Below, one piece after another: positions 1 through 12,746 of a stretch of DNA of 64,000 bases. The position numbers and the translations under genes are program-made. The notes under the pieces are model-generated. The model was not told the origin of the DNA and ran no database searches. It worked only from the letters and a program-made list of their open reading frames with translations. How positions within the stretch are numbered: the stretch's first letter is position 1; the number at the start of each line of letters is the position of its first letter. Source of the DNA: Aquilaria yunnanensis (Eukaryota; Streptophyta; Magnoliopsida; Malvales; Thymelaeaceae); contig CM077595.1 in assembly GCA_039654915.1 (NCBI GenBank), forward strand, positions 46,593,501 through 46,657,500, read 5' to 3'.

Positions 1-652
1 CACATAGTTTGGGCTATAACCATGTCACATCTATTTCTTGTAAGCATGAGATGCATGTTTTATATTTGTATGTGATGCATGTATAAAACAACCGGAGATA
101 ACAAATTGGTGAGATCAAAAGATAAAATCCCTCAAACAAATATTAAGTCATTAAATGTGATGCCTTCCAAATGTTGGCACTCGTCAAGACTTTGATCAAC
201 ATTAGGTGGGTTTGCCAAAGCAAAGCACCTATGTTCATCTTGGTAAGGCGCGATAGGATAATAGTGATATCCAAACTGCTGACTTTGGGTTCGACTTAAC
301 TAAGTCACCCTAATAGGATTAGGGACTTAGAGGCATAGAGTTGGGCTTAAGTTCATGAGATGAGCTTGGACAAGTGTTGTTCACCCAACTATCCAAGAGT
401 TGCATAAGATGAAATTAGCAAGGAGTTGCCTACCTAAATAGCTGTAACTTGAGAGAAAAACCAAAGCTGACTCATGTTGTGGTCAAATATGGATCTTGGC
501 CCACTAGAATACCTTAGCGCCGAGGTGTTCCGAAATAATATCGAGGGTTATTATTTTGAGGAAAATAGTGGGAGTATCGTTTAATAAAAGTCCTTATTAA
601 ATGAATTAAAATACATGACTCTTACACTGCATATTTACTGTTGTAGATAACC
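1..652 (+). other. Copia-1 untranslated leader (3' part)
   Basis: No reading frame of interest is present. The stretch matches, in reverse complement, the copia-2 leader at about 20563-21215, including the run just before the gag ATG. It is therefore transcribed leader between the primer-binding site and gag, not host DNA. The family shares a long AT-rich leader of about 1.4 kb. Confidence 0.8.
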
Positions 653-3600
653 ATGGCACAAAACACATCGACACTTTCGTTGCGATCGATCCTTGAGAAG
701 GAAAAAATGAATGGGACCAACTTTCTCAAATGGTACCGAAACTTGAGGATAGTCCTCAAACAAGAGAGAAAAGCATATGTCCTAGAGCAGCCCATTCCGA
801 ATGAGCCTGCTGCCACTGCTCCAAGAGCTGAAAGGGATGCTCACAAGAGGCATTCTGATGATGCTTTGGATGTTGCATGCCTCATGCTTATTACCATGGA
901 ATCTGAGCTTCAGAAGCAACATGAGAACATGGGGGCGTTCGATATGATCGAACATCTCAAAATGCTTTTCCAAGAGCAAGCTAGGCATGAGAGGTTTGAG
1001 ACCTCTAAGGCATTGTTTCAGTGCAAGATGTCTGAGGGAAGTCCTGTGGGTCCTCATGTGCTCAAGATGATTGGGTACATTGAGAATCTTAAGAATTTGG
1101 GATTTGCTCTTTAGAAAGAGTTGGTTATTGATGTAGTCTTGCAATCGTTGCCTGAAAGCTACAGTCAGTTCGTCATGAACTATAACATGAACGACCTTGA
1201 CAAATCCCTCCCTGAATTGCTCAACATGTTGAGAACTGCTGAGCAAAACCTTAAGAAGGCTAAGCCCATTTTGATGGTTCAAAAGGGCAAGGGAAAAGGA
1301 AAAGCCAACAAGAAGAAGGATAAAGCTAATGGAAAGTTCAATGCTAGTTCTTCTTCAGCTGCACTGAAACCGAAGGGTGGTGTGGGAAAGGAAGGGGAGT
1401 GCTTCCATTGTAAGCAACCTGGACACTGGAAGCGCAACTGTAAGCTCTATCTTGAAGAACTTGCTAAGGAAAAAGGAAGTAAGACTTCCACTTCAGGTAT
1501 TTTTGTTATAGAGGCTAACTTTTCTACTTCCTCATCTTGGGTATTGGATACTGGATGTGGATCTCACATTTGTGCAAATGTGCAGGATCGAAGTAGAAGT
1601 AGAAGATTGGCCCGAGGTGAAGTGGACCTACGTGTTGGAAATGGAGCAAGGGTTGCTGCCTTAGCCGTAGGGACTTATGTTCTCACTTTACCTAGTGGAT
1701 TAGTTTTAGAATTAGACAACTGCTACTTTGTGCCTACTATTAGTAGAAATTTGATTTCTGTTTCTTGTTTGGACAAGAAAGGTTTTTCATTTATAATAAA
1801 GGACAAATGTTGTTCTATTTATTTGAAGGAAATCTTTTATGGTAGTGCTCAACTTAGCAATGGGTTGTATGTTCTAGACCTTGAAGATCCAATCTATAAT
1901 GTGAATACCAAGAAGGTCAGATTAAATGATTCAAACTCGACCTATCTCTGGCACTGTCGCTTGGGCCATATAAATGAGACCCGCATATCCAAGCTCCATA
2001 AGGATAGACTCTTGGACTCATTTGATTTTGAATCATATGAGACATGTGAGTCATATTTGTTGGGCAATATGACCAAAGCCCCATTCACAGGGCAAAGTGA
2101 AAGGGCTAATGACTTACTAGGACTCATACATAGTGATGTATGTGGCCCTATGTCTACACAAGCTAGAGGAGGTTTCCAGTACTTCATTACTTTCACTGAT
2201 GACTTCAGCAGATATGGCTATGTGTATCTTATGAGACACAAGTCAGAATCCTTTGAAAAGTTCAAAGAATTCAAGAATGAAGTAGAGAATCAACTCGGGA
2301 AGAGTATCAAAGTGCTTCGATCAGATCGAGGTGGAGAGTACTTGGATCGAGAATTCCTTGACTATCTGAAGGAGTGTGGTATAGTATCACAACTCACTCC
2401 ACCAGGTACACCTCAATGGAATGGTGTTTCTGAAAGGAGAAATCGAACTCAGTTAGACATGGTTCGCTCTATGATGAGTCAAGCTGACCTTCCAAACTCC
2501 TTTTGGGGACATGCTCTAGAGACGGCCACTTTTACACTAAACCGAGTTCCATCTAAATCGGTTCAAAAGACACCATATGAGATATGGAGTGGGAGGCGTC
2601 CCAATTTGTCTTTTATGAAGATTTGGGGCTGTGACGCTTATGTAAAACGTCAATCCTCTAACAAACTAGGGCCCAAATCTCAAAAATGTCTTTTTGTTGG
2701 GTATCCCAAAGAAACAAAGGGTTACTATTTTTACAATCCCTCTGAGCAAAAAGTGTTTGTTGCTCGAACTGGTGTTTTTTTGGAGAAAGAGTTTATCTCG
2801 AAAGGAACTAGTGGGAGGAAAGTAGAACTTGAAGAAATTCAAGAACAACAAGGAGACATCGAACCTGAAATGGAACCTGAACAGACACCACAAGATGTTG
2901 TGGTTCAAGAGTCTGTTCCTGTAGCACAAAGCCCACGTAGGACTGGTAGGATTCGGCGTGAGCCCGAGAGATATGGATTTCTCGTGACTCACACCGGTGA
3001 TGTGATGCTCATGGATCAAGATGAGCCCACAACCTACCAACAAGCTATGTCGGGGCCTGACTCTGAGAAGTGGCTAGTGGCCATGAAATCCGAGATGGAA
3101 TCCATGTATGAAAACCAAGTATGGACTTTGGTTGACCCACCTGAAGGGGTAAAACCCATAGGGTGCAAATGGGTTTTCAAGAAGAAAATTGACATGGATG
3201 GTAATGTGATTACCTTTAAGGGACGATTGGTCGCAAAAGGTTTCAAGCAAATTCATGGTATTGAGTATGATGAAACTTTTCACCAGTTGCTATGCTTAAA
3301 TCCATCCGAATTTTGTTTGCTATTGCTGCACACTATGATTATGAGATATGGCAATTGGATGTCAAAACTGCATTCCTAAATGGAAAGCTACTTGAGGATG
3401 TGTACATGACACAACCTGAGGGTTTTGTCACTCCTGGGAATGCCAATAAAGTGTGCAAATTGCAAAGGTCCATTTATGGACTGAAGCAAGCTTCTCGAAG
3501 TTGGAATCTTCATTTTGATGATGCAATCAAAGAGTTTGGTTTTATCAAAAATGAAGATGAACCTTGTGTCTACAAGAACGTTAGTGGGACCGCTATTGCC

Positions 3601-4623
3601 TTCTTGGTGTTGTATGTAGATGACATACTACTCATCGGGAATGACATTCCTGAGCTACAGTCTGTGAAGACTTGGCTAGGGAAATGTTTCTCTATGAAGG
3701 ACTTGGGTGAAGCAGCCTATGTGTTAGGCATCAGGATCTATAGAGATAGATCTAGAAAGCTTCTTGGCCTAAGTCAAAGTACATATATTGACAAGGTGCT
3801 AAAGAGGTTTAGCATGCAAGATTCCAAGAAAGGATTCTTGCCCATGTCACATGGTATCACTCTTTCTAGATCTCAGTGTCCGAGTACAACCGAGGAGAGA
3901 GAGCGCATGAGTAAGATTCCATATGCCTCAGCAATTGGATCTATCATGTATGCCATGATATGTACTCGTCCCGATGTCTCATATGCTTTGAGCATGACGA
4001 GTAGGTACCAATCGAACCCCGGTGAAAGTCACTGGACAGCTGTTAAGAACATCCTTAAGTACTTACGAAGGACTAAGGATGCATTCTTGATCTTTGGAGG
4101 TGAAGATCAGCTCGTTGTAAGGGGTTACACCGATGCAAGCTTCCAGTCCGATAAGGATGATTTTAGATCGCAATCTGGTTATGTGTTTTGTATTGGTGGT
4201 GGTGCTGTGAGCTGGAAGAGTTCAAAGCAAGAGACAGTAGCTGACTCTACAACAGAATCTGAGTACATTGCCGCCTCTGATGCTGCGAAGGAGGCAGTTT
4301 GGATCAAGAAGTTCATCACTGAACTTGGAGTGGTTCCAAGCATTGTTGACCCGATAGAGCTCTATTGTGACAACAATGGAGCAATCGCACAGGCTAAGGA
4401 ACCTCGACCTCACCAGCGATCCAAACACATACTTCGACGCTATCATCTCATCAGGGAGATCATCGAGAGGGGTGATGTAAGGATATGCAGGACTTTGACA
4501 GACAGCAACATTGCTGATCCACTGACAAAGCCCCTTACGCAGCAGAAGCATGATAGCCATTCTAGGTCCATCGATATTAGATACATGGATGATTGGCTTT
4601 TAGTGCAAGTGGGAGATTGTTAG
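653..4623 (+). pseudogene. Copia-1 gag-pol polyprotein (one nonsense, one frameshift)
   Basis: This is a single polyprotein of about 1320 codons in Ty1/copia order. Gag ends with a CCHC zinc knuckle (CFHCKQPGHWKRNC, about residues 249-262). Then come an aspartic protease (DTGCGSH, about 298), a GAG-pre-integrase HHCC region (about 425), a DDE integrase (HSDVCGP, RSDRGGEY, WNGVSERRNR), RT with YVDD at 3613-3624, and RNase H (YTDASF, then SESEY-type TESEY). The start ATG sits in the same context as in copia-2. Two lesions are seen against copia-2: TAG at 1112-1114, where copia-2 has CAG, and loss of one T from the run at 3277-3280 early in RT. The final stop (TAG, 4621-4623) lies inside the 3' LTR, so the last residues are LTR-encoded. 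It is otherwise open and probably young. The product would make virus-like particles, copy the RNA and integrate the cDNA. Confidence 0.92.
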
Positions 4624-6033
4624 TGTTGTGCCCAAAAAGCCAATCATGAGATGATTGTATTTTTGCACATTGAGTCATGATATTTTATTGAGGCATTAAT
4701 CCAGCAATTTTGTTTGTTGTTTTGTTTCTGCGTAACGTAATAAACATAATTGTAACCCTAGAATTATGATATTCTTAAACGTCCCTAGTCTAGTATTATT
4801 GTGGAGCGGGTTGCAATAATACATAATGACTAGCATATGTGGAGACTAACATGAGATATGTAGTCTACATATGGGTACAAGTTGGAGAACCTGTGTACTA
4901 GACCGACCCACCATGAGAACACTTCATGGATCGTTATATGAGTGTCATAAGTGATTCTCATAGTGATCATGGTATATGTAGTCCTTCGACCTAAGATCAG
5001 CAAGGTTCCTTACATGTGAGTCACATACTTTGATACTTTCCTTTGTTGCTCGTAACTGAGTGAACTTGAAGGAGGTCATTGGGTATGTCACATATCATGC
5101 GGAGGGATTTGTATGATCAAGATGGGATTTGTCCCTCCTATGTAACGGGAGTGATATCTTTGGGCCCCTTGATAGAGTGAGACTTAGAAAATGCATGGCC
5201 ATGCTCCGATGAGTTGATATATGATATCAATGTCGTCAGTTTAAGTTGGTCTACTCGGTAATCAAGAAACCAAAGATTGGGCTATACGAGAGTGACACAT
5301 TCCATGTCTTGTGCTTAGTCTTGATATCTTGGACAAAGGGACAATGGCATATATCGGTGATGATCATAAAGGTTTAGTCGATTCACCGACAATCTTGTCA
5401 CTTGGGTAGCAATGATGTGTTGCTAGACACCGCTCATTGCTTATGATCATAAATGTGATTTATGATCACTGCCAACATGGCAAGAGCCTATTGGGTCGCA
5501 CACGTAGAGCTATTTGGATCATTAGAGTGCATGGGCTAATTATTTGGGTTATGGTTTCACTTTCATTTCGTATTAATAATGGGCCAAGGAGTTGAGCCAT
5601 TATTAAGCCCAAAATTAAATCCTAATTGGATTAGGGCTTTGAAACCCATTAGGCCTGGAAGTTGAGTCTCACTATAAATACAAGTTTTAAGTGAGAAATT
5701 CGCAGGTCTCCTTGCCCTAGCCTCCCAAAAGGACAGCCGCACTCTTCTCTTGCAATTCCTTGGAGGACGCAAGCTAGCACTGCGAGCGCAAGAGAAACGC
5801 ATCTGCCGGGACATGGTGGAAGCGTGGTGATCCCGAGAGGCTCGTGTAGATACCATAGAGAGCCTGTACACGTCAACTGTTCAGGTTTTGTGATTCGACT
5901 CTACAGTTGAGTGAGAGATCTCAACCGAAAATTAGGTATGAAATTTTCGAACACCCGGTTTACCCCGTTTCACTTGGATCCTGGAGGGTTTCGGTTAAAT
6001 TCCGCTGTGCTGTTTGGCTCCCGAAACCCAATA
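4618..6033 (+). repeat. Copia-1 3' LTR (1416 bp)
   Basis: It begins TGTTAGTGTTGTGCCC directly after a purine-rich polypurine tract (AAGTGGGAGAT) and ends CCCAATA, a one-base change from the family end CCCAACA. A TATA box (TATAAATA, 5673-5680) marks the U3/R promoter. The same LTR recurs at 9852-11267 (plus strand) and at 22023-23388, 58329-59742 and 63874 onwards (all minus). The length is identical to that of the solo LTR at 9852. Confidence 0.93.
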
Positions 6034-6990
6034 GATGAGGCACCATTCACCCGAGCGGTGGTCGAAGCACCCATGCCAAGTCACTTTCGAGTGCCTCGTT
6101 TGGAAACTCACGATGGGCGAAGCGACCCCCAGGCTCACCTGACCAAATATAGGCGTAGCATGGTCCTACACGGTGCTGATGATGCCACGCTGTGCAAGTG
6201 TTTTGAGGTCACTCTCGCCGGACCAACCACGGCATGGTACAACTTGTTGGCACCGGGAACCATTATGGAATTCCAAGAGCTGTCCACAGCCTTCACACAG
6301 CAGTTCATGGGGAGCAGGCCGACGGCGAAGATGCCGGTTCAAGTGTTCGACATAGCACAGAAAAATGGAGAGACCATACGTGACTATGTCGAAAGGTTTA
6401 ACCGGGAAGCATTGAGTGTTCTGGACTTCAGGCCGAAAATACGCATCCTTGCCATGACGCGAGAACTTCGGAGAGATTCCTAGCTGTTCTATGAATTCTC
6501 CAAGGACCCTCCGGACACCCTCGGCAAATTTTATCGGAGGGCCGAACAGCACATGACAGCCGAAGAGCTGAGGATGGGAGGACCAAAGCCAAATCACAAC
6601 CGTGCCGATGGGTCGAGCCAACAAAATCGCTACCTAACCGAACTGGGGGGACGACCTTTGAAGTCCAGAGGGAAAAGAGCGTTAACCTTTACCCCTCTGA
6701 ACACTACAAGGGCGAACATACTCATGGCCATGGAATGGAAAGGAACCCAGATCCAGCGACCAAAGGCCATGACCTCGGACAACAAAAAGAACATGAAGAA
6801 GTTCTGTCAGTTCCACCGGGACCATGGGCACAATACCGAAGATTGCTTTCAATTAAGGAAGTACATAGAGTCCCTAATAAAGCAAGGACAACTCCAGTGA
6901 TACCTGCGAATGCCCTCCCCGAGGGCAAGAAGAGAAGAGGACGGAAAAGGAGACGACGAGGAGCATGACTCCGATAGACGCCAAAACCAA
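6034..6990 (+). pseudogene. Tat A gag (C-terminal two thirds, broken)
   Basis: It contains the capsid-like retrotransposon gag domain (motifs FRVPRLETHDGRSDPQ, AWYNLL, RDYVERFNREALS) and a C-terminal zinc-binding knuckle of the plant gypsy CX2-H-X4-H-X4-C form (FCQFHRDHGHNTEDC). The N-terminus lies left of copia-1. Two stops interrupt it: TAG at 6481-6483, where the sister copies read SQLFYEFS, and TGA at 6898-6900. The frame is otherwise the same as that of protease downstream, as in Tat C and E. It is non-functional as it stands. Confidence 0.85.
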
Positions 6991-9851
6991 AGCCCCAAAA
7001 GGCGTCCACCACCTCCAGCAGGAGTGATACAAATGATCACTACAGGCCTGCCATCAGCAGAAAGGAAAAGAAAAGCCAGGGAGATTTCGGTAATGGAATA
7101 TGGGAACCCTTCTAAGAAGATAGTTTGGAAGGACGGGTCCGCCGTTATGTTCCCTCACGATGATCCACTGCTGATTATGGCAAGAGTAGGAAACTGGAAA
7201 TAAAAAGGGTGCTCCTGGATGACATTTCCAATGCTGATGTCTTATTCTCCCACCTTCTGCCGAGTTTGGGTATCTCGAGAAGTGAGCTCAATCCCGTCAC
7301 TTCCCAGACCTTTAGAGTAGGACCATCCAAACTCCCCATCCTCGGCTGGATTGATCTTCCCGTGATGCTGAAAAGAACGTCAATAAATAATAAAGATGAG
7401 CTATTCACCTCCACAATGGCAAGGTTCATCGTCATAGATGTTCCTTCATCGTACAATGCCATCCTAAGAAGGCAAACACAAGGAACCTTCACATCCACCC
7501 AGATGTAAAGTACTTAACTATCACCTTCGCCACCAAGGATGGAGATGCGGAGATCTTGATTGACCAAGGGGAAGTGTGGAAGGTGTTTGTCAAGGCGAGG
7601 AAGGCCCGATGATGAACTGTGTCCAAACTATAGAAGGAAAGGTCACACCTGAAGGAAAGTCAAAGGGAGAAGGAACAGAAGATTCTAAAAAAATTAAAAC
7701 GGAAGATATAGAACTTGTCCCAAGCCGAAATACCCGAGTAGGGAAAAAACTGGCCGAAGGTGACAAAGAAAAGCTTGTATCTTTCCTGCTGATGAATAAA
7801 GGTCTGTTTGCCTACTCGCCGAAGGACATGCCTGGGGTAGACCCTCGCATAATTCAGCATAGCCTTAAAATAAAGCCAGAGGCAAAGCCTGTGTGCTAGA
7901 AAAAGGGAAGTCTCTCGGCACACAAAAACAACTTTGTCAAAACCGAAGTCCAGCATTTGCTAGATGCAAGCATAATCAGGGAAGTCAAATACCCTTAGTG
8001 GCTCAGTAACATGGTTATCGCCACAAAAGAGGGGAGCCAAAAGCTCCAAATGTGCATCGACTTCTGAAACGTGAATGATGCTTGCCCTAAAGATTCATAT
8101 CCTCTGCCGCCAATAGATCAGCTGGTAGACTCAACCACTGAGTATGGTCTCCTAAGTTTCCTGGATGCCTTCAGCGGGTACCACCAAATTAGGATGGATC
8201 CCGAAGACGAGGAAAAAACAACCTTCATCACCGAGGTCAGTACATATTGTTATATCAAAATGCCCATTGGGCTTAAAAATGCAAGAGCCACCTACCAGAG
8301 GCTAATGAACAGGGTCTTTAGCGACCAAATAGGGGGGAACATGGAAGTCAACATCGATGATATGATAGTCAAAAGCAATAAGCCTATCAGCCACATCGCA
8401 GATTTGGAGGAAACGTTCCACCATATGAGAACCTTTGGAATTCCCCTTAACCACGAAAAGTGCGTCTTCGGCGTAAACGCGGGTAAGTTCCTCCGGTTTA
8501 TGGTGTCAGAAAGAGGCATCAACGCCAATCCGAAAAAGGTCAAATAACTGCTGGGATTCCAAACTCCTACCATGACAAAAGATGTTCAAAGGCTTACAGG
8601 GAGAATAACGTCCCTTAGGAGATTTATATCCAGGTACGGAGATCGCTGCCGACCATTCTTTAAAGTCCTTACCAAAGTAGCAAAAAATGGTGGCGACCTC
8701 GGTAGCAATCCTTGGAACGAAGATTGTCGGAGGGCCTGGGAAGAGCTTAAGGTCTACCTGACCCGTTTACCAACACTTCGACAGCCGCGAGATGGGGAAC
8801 CCCTTATACTGTACCTCACTGTCTCCGAAAAAGCATTAAGTTCAGTGCTTGTGAAGGAGGAGGGGGTGGAACAATGGCTAGTATATTATGTGAGCAAATC
8901 GTTGCATCGCGCCAAAATCAGGTATCCCTTATTACAAAAAGCTATTTGTGCTTTGCTACTTGCGAGTAGAAGGTTGCGCCCGTACTTCCAAGGTCACCCT
9001 GTTATCGTCCGAAGTAACTTACCCCTTCGGGACGTCATGAAAAGGGTAGACCATTCGGGGAGGCTTTCCAAGTGGTGCGTAGAGCTCAGTGAGTATGACA
9101 TCACTTATGAACCAAGGAAAGTAATAAAAGCTCAGGTTTAGTGGACATCATTGCCGAAGTACCAGTTGCCGAAAGTGAACAATCAAACCTTGGCAATATT
9201 AGCCAAAGTGGACCCTGTTTGTGGACGGAGCGTCCGGTTCCAAACATCAAGAAGCCGAAGTAATTATTCACGGTCCCGAAGGCATGGAAGTCATGGAAGC
9301 CATCAAATTCGGGTTTCACGTCACTAACAATGTGGCCGAATACGAAGCCCTCATAGCAGGATTACGCCTGGTCAAAAGAATTGGCATAAGGAACCTGAAG
9401 GCCCACAGTGATTCCCAACTAGTGGTCCGGCAGATGGCAGGGGACTATACCGCGAAGGATCCAACTTTGGTGAAATATTATGAACTCGTTTCAAACCTCG
9501 TACAAGAGTTTGATGCGGTACGCATTGAAAATCTGCCTCACCGAGACAATGCCGAAGCTGACAGCTTGGCCAAATCAAAAAGATTCACCGAAGTGTTGAG
9601 CCACCCAAGCATTGTGGTAATGAGCATCGCAACCTTGGAAAAAGGGTGGAAAACCCCTATACAGAGGTATCTCACAACCTCGGAGCTTCCCAACGAACCT
9701 CACGAAGCAGCAAAAGTGTGAAAATGTTTCGGACGATATTTCCTGATTGGGGAAGAACTGTACAGACAGGGGTATGCAAGTCCATTGCAGAGGTGTCTCA
9801 GCAAAAATGATATTGAGAAAATTCTTGAATAAGTGCACGAGGGGATTTGAA
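6991..9851 (+). pseudogene. Tat A pol, first part: protease, RT, RNase H, archaeal-type RNase H
   Basis: Domain order is protease (LLDD-type active-site region near 7215), RT from about 7960 ([25 protein letters not shown], then NIDDMIVKS in place of YVDD near 8350), a connection and first RNase H (8700-9140) in which the usual TDAS motif reads LTVS, and a second RNase H (9221-9721) with VDGAS, EYEA and HSDSQL. Many stops and frameshifts interrupt it, for example TAA at 7201, TAG in CQKK at about 7898, TAG at about 7997, TGA at 8065 and TAA at 8545. The solo copia LTR ends this part just before the integrase HHCC region. Confidence 0.85.
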
Positions 9852-11267
9852 TGTTAGTGTTGTGCCCAAAAGCCAATCATGAGATGATTGTATTTTTTGC
9901 ACATTGAGTCATGATATTTTATTAAGGTATTAATCCAGCAATTATGTTTATTGTTTTGTTTCTGCGTAACTTAACAAACATAATTGCAACCCTAGAATAA
10001 TGATATTCTTAAACGTCCCTCGTCTAGTATTATTGTGGAGCGGGTTGCAATAATACATAACGACTAGCATATGTGGAGACTAATATGAGATATGTAGTCT
10101 ACATATGGGTACAAGTTGGAGAACTTCTATACTCGACCGACCCACCATGAGAACACTACATGGATCGTTATATGAGTGTCATAAGTGATTCTCATAGTGA
10201 TCATGGTATATGTAGTCCTTCGACCTAAGATCATCAAGGATCCCTACATGTGAGTCACATACTTTGATACTTTCCTTTGTTGCTCATAACTGAGTGAACT
10301 TGAAGGAGGTCATTGGGTATGTCACATATCATACGGAGGGATTTGTATGATCAAGATGGGATTTGTCCCTCCTATGTAAAGGGAGTGATATCTTCGGGCC
10401 CCTTGATAAAGTGAAACTTAGAAAAATGCATGGCCATGCTGAGATGAGTTGATATACGATATTAATGTCATCAATTTAAGTTGGTCTACTCGGTAATCAA
10501 GAAACCAAAGATTGGGCTATACAAGAGTGACACATTCCATGTCTCGTGCTTAGTCTTGATATCTTGGACAAAGGGGCAATGGCATATATCGGTGATGATC
10601 ATAAAGGTTTAGTCAAATCATCGACAATCTTGTCACTTGGGTAGCAATGATGTGTTGCTAGACACCGCTCATTGCTTATGATCATAAATGTGATTTATGA
10701 TCATTTCCAATGTGGTAAGAGCCTATTGGGTCGCACACATAGAGCTATTTGGATCATTAGAGTGCATGGGCTAATAATTTGGGTTTTGGTTTCACAATAA
10801 TTTTGTATTAATAATGGGCCCAATAGTTGAGCCATTATTAAGCCCGAAATTAAAGCCTAATTGGATTAGGGCTTTGGAACGTATTAGGCCTGGAAGTTGA
10901 GTCTCACTATAAATACAACTTCTAGTAAGAAATTCGCAGGTCTCCTTGCCCTAGCCTCCCAAAAGGACAGCCGCACTCTTCTCTTGCAATTCCTTAGAGG
11001 ACACAAGCTAGCACTGCGAGCGCAAGAGAAACGCATCTACCGATACATGGTGGAAGCGTGGTGATCCCGAGAGGCTCGTGTGGATACCATAGAGAGCCTG
11101 AACACGTCAACTGTTTAGGTTTTGTGATTCGACTCTACAGTTGAGTGAGAGATCTCAACCGAAAATTAGGTATCAAATTTTTGAACACCCGGTTTACCCC
11201 GTTTTACTTATATCCTGGAGAGTTTCGATTAAATTCCGCTGCACTGTTTGGCTCCCAAAACCCATCA
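9852..11267 (+). repeat. Solo copia LTR inside Tat A integrase (1416 bp)
   Basis: It begins TGTTAGTGTTGTGCCC and ends CCCATCA, matching the copia-1 LTR along its whole length, with TATAAATA at 10908-10915. The Tat integrase zinc-finger coding sequence stops just before it (GAGGGGATTTG) and resumes just after it (GCGGTTCCCGTGTT), so nothing was lost from the target. Flanking pentamers are TTGAA and CTGCG, which is not a clean duplication and suggests decay. A solo LTR is usually the product of recombination between the two LTRs of a full element. Confidence 0.9.
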
Positions 11268-12303
11268 CTGCGGTTCCCGTGTTGGAACTGATGCCTTGGC
11301 AGGAGTAGTACTCCGCCAAGGATATTTTTTGCCCACCTTGAGAAAGGACGCAAGGCAGTTTGTCCGAAAGTGTGACAGCTGCCAAAGACACACCACCGTC
11401 CAAAGGTTGCCCTCGAAATTAATAACCTTGGCTGACTACCCTCTATCCCTTCGCAGTCTGGGGTATTGATCTCATCGGGCCATTGGCGACAGCACCCAAA
11501 AGAGTGAAGTTCTGTGTGGTTGCAGTAGATTACTTCACTAAATGGGTTGAGGCAGAGCCCCTGGCAACCATTACCACGACGGAAATAAAAAAGTTCGTCT
11601 GGAAAAGCATCATATGCAGATTCGGCATACAGAGGGTGATAGTAGCTGATAATGGTTCCCAATTTGTTGATAAGGGATTCCAAGAATTCATCACCGACCT
11701 CGGAATAAAGATGCACTTCGCTCCGATAGCTCACCCCCAGAGCAACGGACAAATAGAGGTGACCAACAGGACCGAAAAAGATGGTCTAAAAAAAAGATTT
11801 AGAGAAGCAAACGGAAAATGGCCAAGAGAACTTCCTAGTGTACTATGGAGCTATCGGACAACACCCCGAAGAGCAACGGGCAAGACACCTTTCTCTCTCG
11901 CCTTCGGTACGGAGGCCATTATTCCTGCTGAGGTTGTGCAGACATCAGTGAGAATACAAGTGTTCGGTAAAGAAGAAAATGACCTTGGGTTGAGAACCAA
12001 GCTCGACCTAATTGATGAACACAGAGAAGTTGCCGAACTTAGAAGGAAAGCCTTTCAGCAAAGGGTGGCCTCGACCATGAATATGTGTGTCAGGCAAAAG
12101 GGAATAAGGAAGGGAGACCTCATCCACCAAAAGGCCGAATTTGAGCCCAAAAACCATCTCACGAGGCATTTCGGTCAAACTGGGAAGGGCCTTATTTAGT
12201 GCTCGATGAAGTTCAAAAAGGAGTCTACAAGGTGGGCGATACCGAAGGTGGAGAATTGAAAAATACATGGCATTCGGATGACTTGAAAAGATTCTATGCT
12301 TAG
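11268..12303 (+). pseudogene. Tat A pol, second part: integrase
   Basis: It continues the zinc-finger domain (KCDSCQRH) and runs through the DDE core (GIDLIGPL, ADNGSQF, SNGQIEV) into a C-terminal region that ends at TAG 12301-12303. The main open stretch is 11483-12199. Frame changes lie near 11470 and 12195. It joins in frame and in content to the pol part ending at 9851 once the copia LTR is set aside. No chromodomain is visible, as expected outside the chromoviruses. Confidence 0.87.
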
Positions 12304-12746
12304 AATTTTGGTGTAAAAAATTGTACAAGTCAGAAAAGGTTTTTAAGTACAAAAATTTCTTTCCACCAAAGAGGTTCTCACTGAACACAGCTCAAGCAGG
12401 TTCTTACGAGGGTCACGAGCCCCTTCCGAAGATGATTGAGTCATTTTCCCATCAATAAATTCTGCCAAATACAGCCACCAAACGCAGGCAAAAATTTGCT
12501 TAAGGGAATCCCTCAGAGATGATTCTTTTTTTTGAAGATGATTGGCGCAATGAGTGAAACATGGTTTTCCGAAGTCCCTTAACCAAACGTGGTCGGGACA
12601 ACTAGAAACGAAAGTTATCGCTCAAAAGACTTAGCCAAATTTCATAAAGGAAAAAAGAAATTCCATTGAAGAAGGCCTTATTAGAAGGAGAAAGTTACAA
12701 GAATAAAAATAAAAAGGAAAAGAAGAAGACAAAAGCCCTAAAAAAT
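12304..12746. other. Tat A spacer between pol and antisense gene
   Basis: This non-coding, AT-richer stretch holds one degenerate copy of the unit CCGAAGTCCCTTAA...GGTCGGGAC (near 12573) that is tandemly repeated at the same place in Tat E. I see nothing else in it. Confidence 0.6.

Larger units (their letters stand above)
1..6033 (+). mobile_element. Ty1/copia retrotransposon copia-1, 5' end outside the window
   Basis: This is an almost complete copia element read on the plus strand: leader (1-652), gag-pol (653-4623) and 3' LTR (4618-6033). Its 5' LTR and primer-binding site lie upstream of the window. Comparison with copia-2, whose leader is about 1.46 kb, places them about 0.8 kb off the left edge. 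The element ends precisely at 6033, and at 6034 a Tat gag reading frame starts in mid-domain. I therefore read it as an insertion into Tat A. The right-hand target-site duplication should be GATGA (6034-6038); its partner is off-window. Confidence 0.9.

Noticed and set aside
622..816. Minus-strand reading frames opposite copia-1 gag-pol
   Set aside because: They overlap well-supported gag-pol on the other strand, have no recognisable domain and are not kept as frames in copia-2.
5563..5876. Possible small gene in the copia LTR (R/U5 region)
   Set aside because: Minus-strand frames here recur in other LTR copies only by sequence identity and are interrupted in several. No domain is recognisable.
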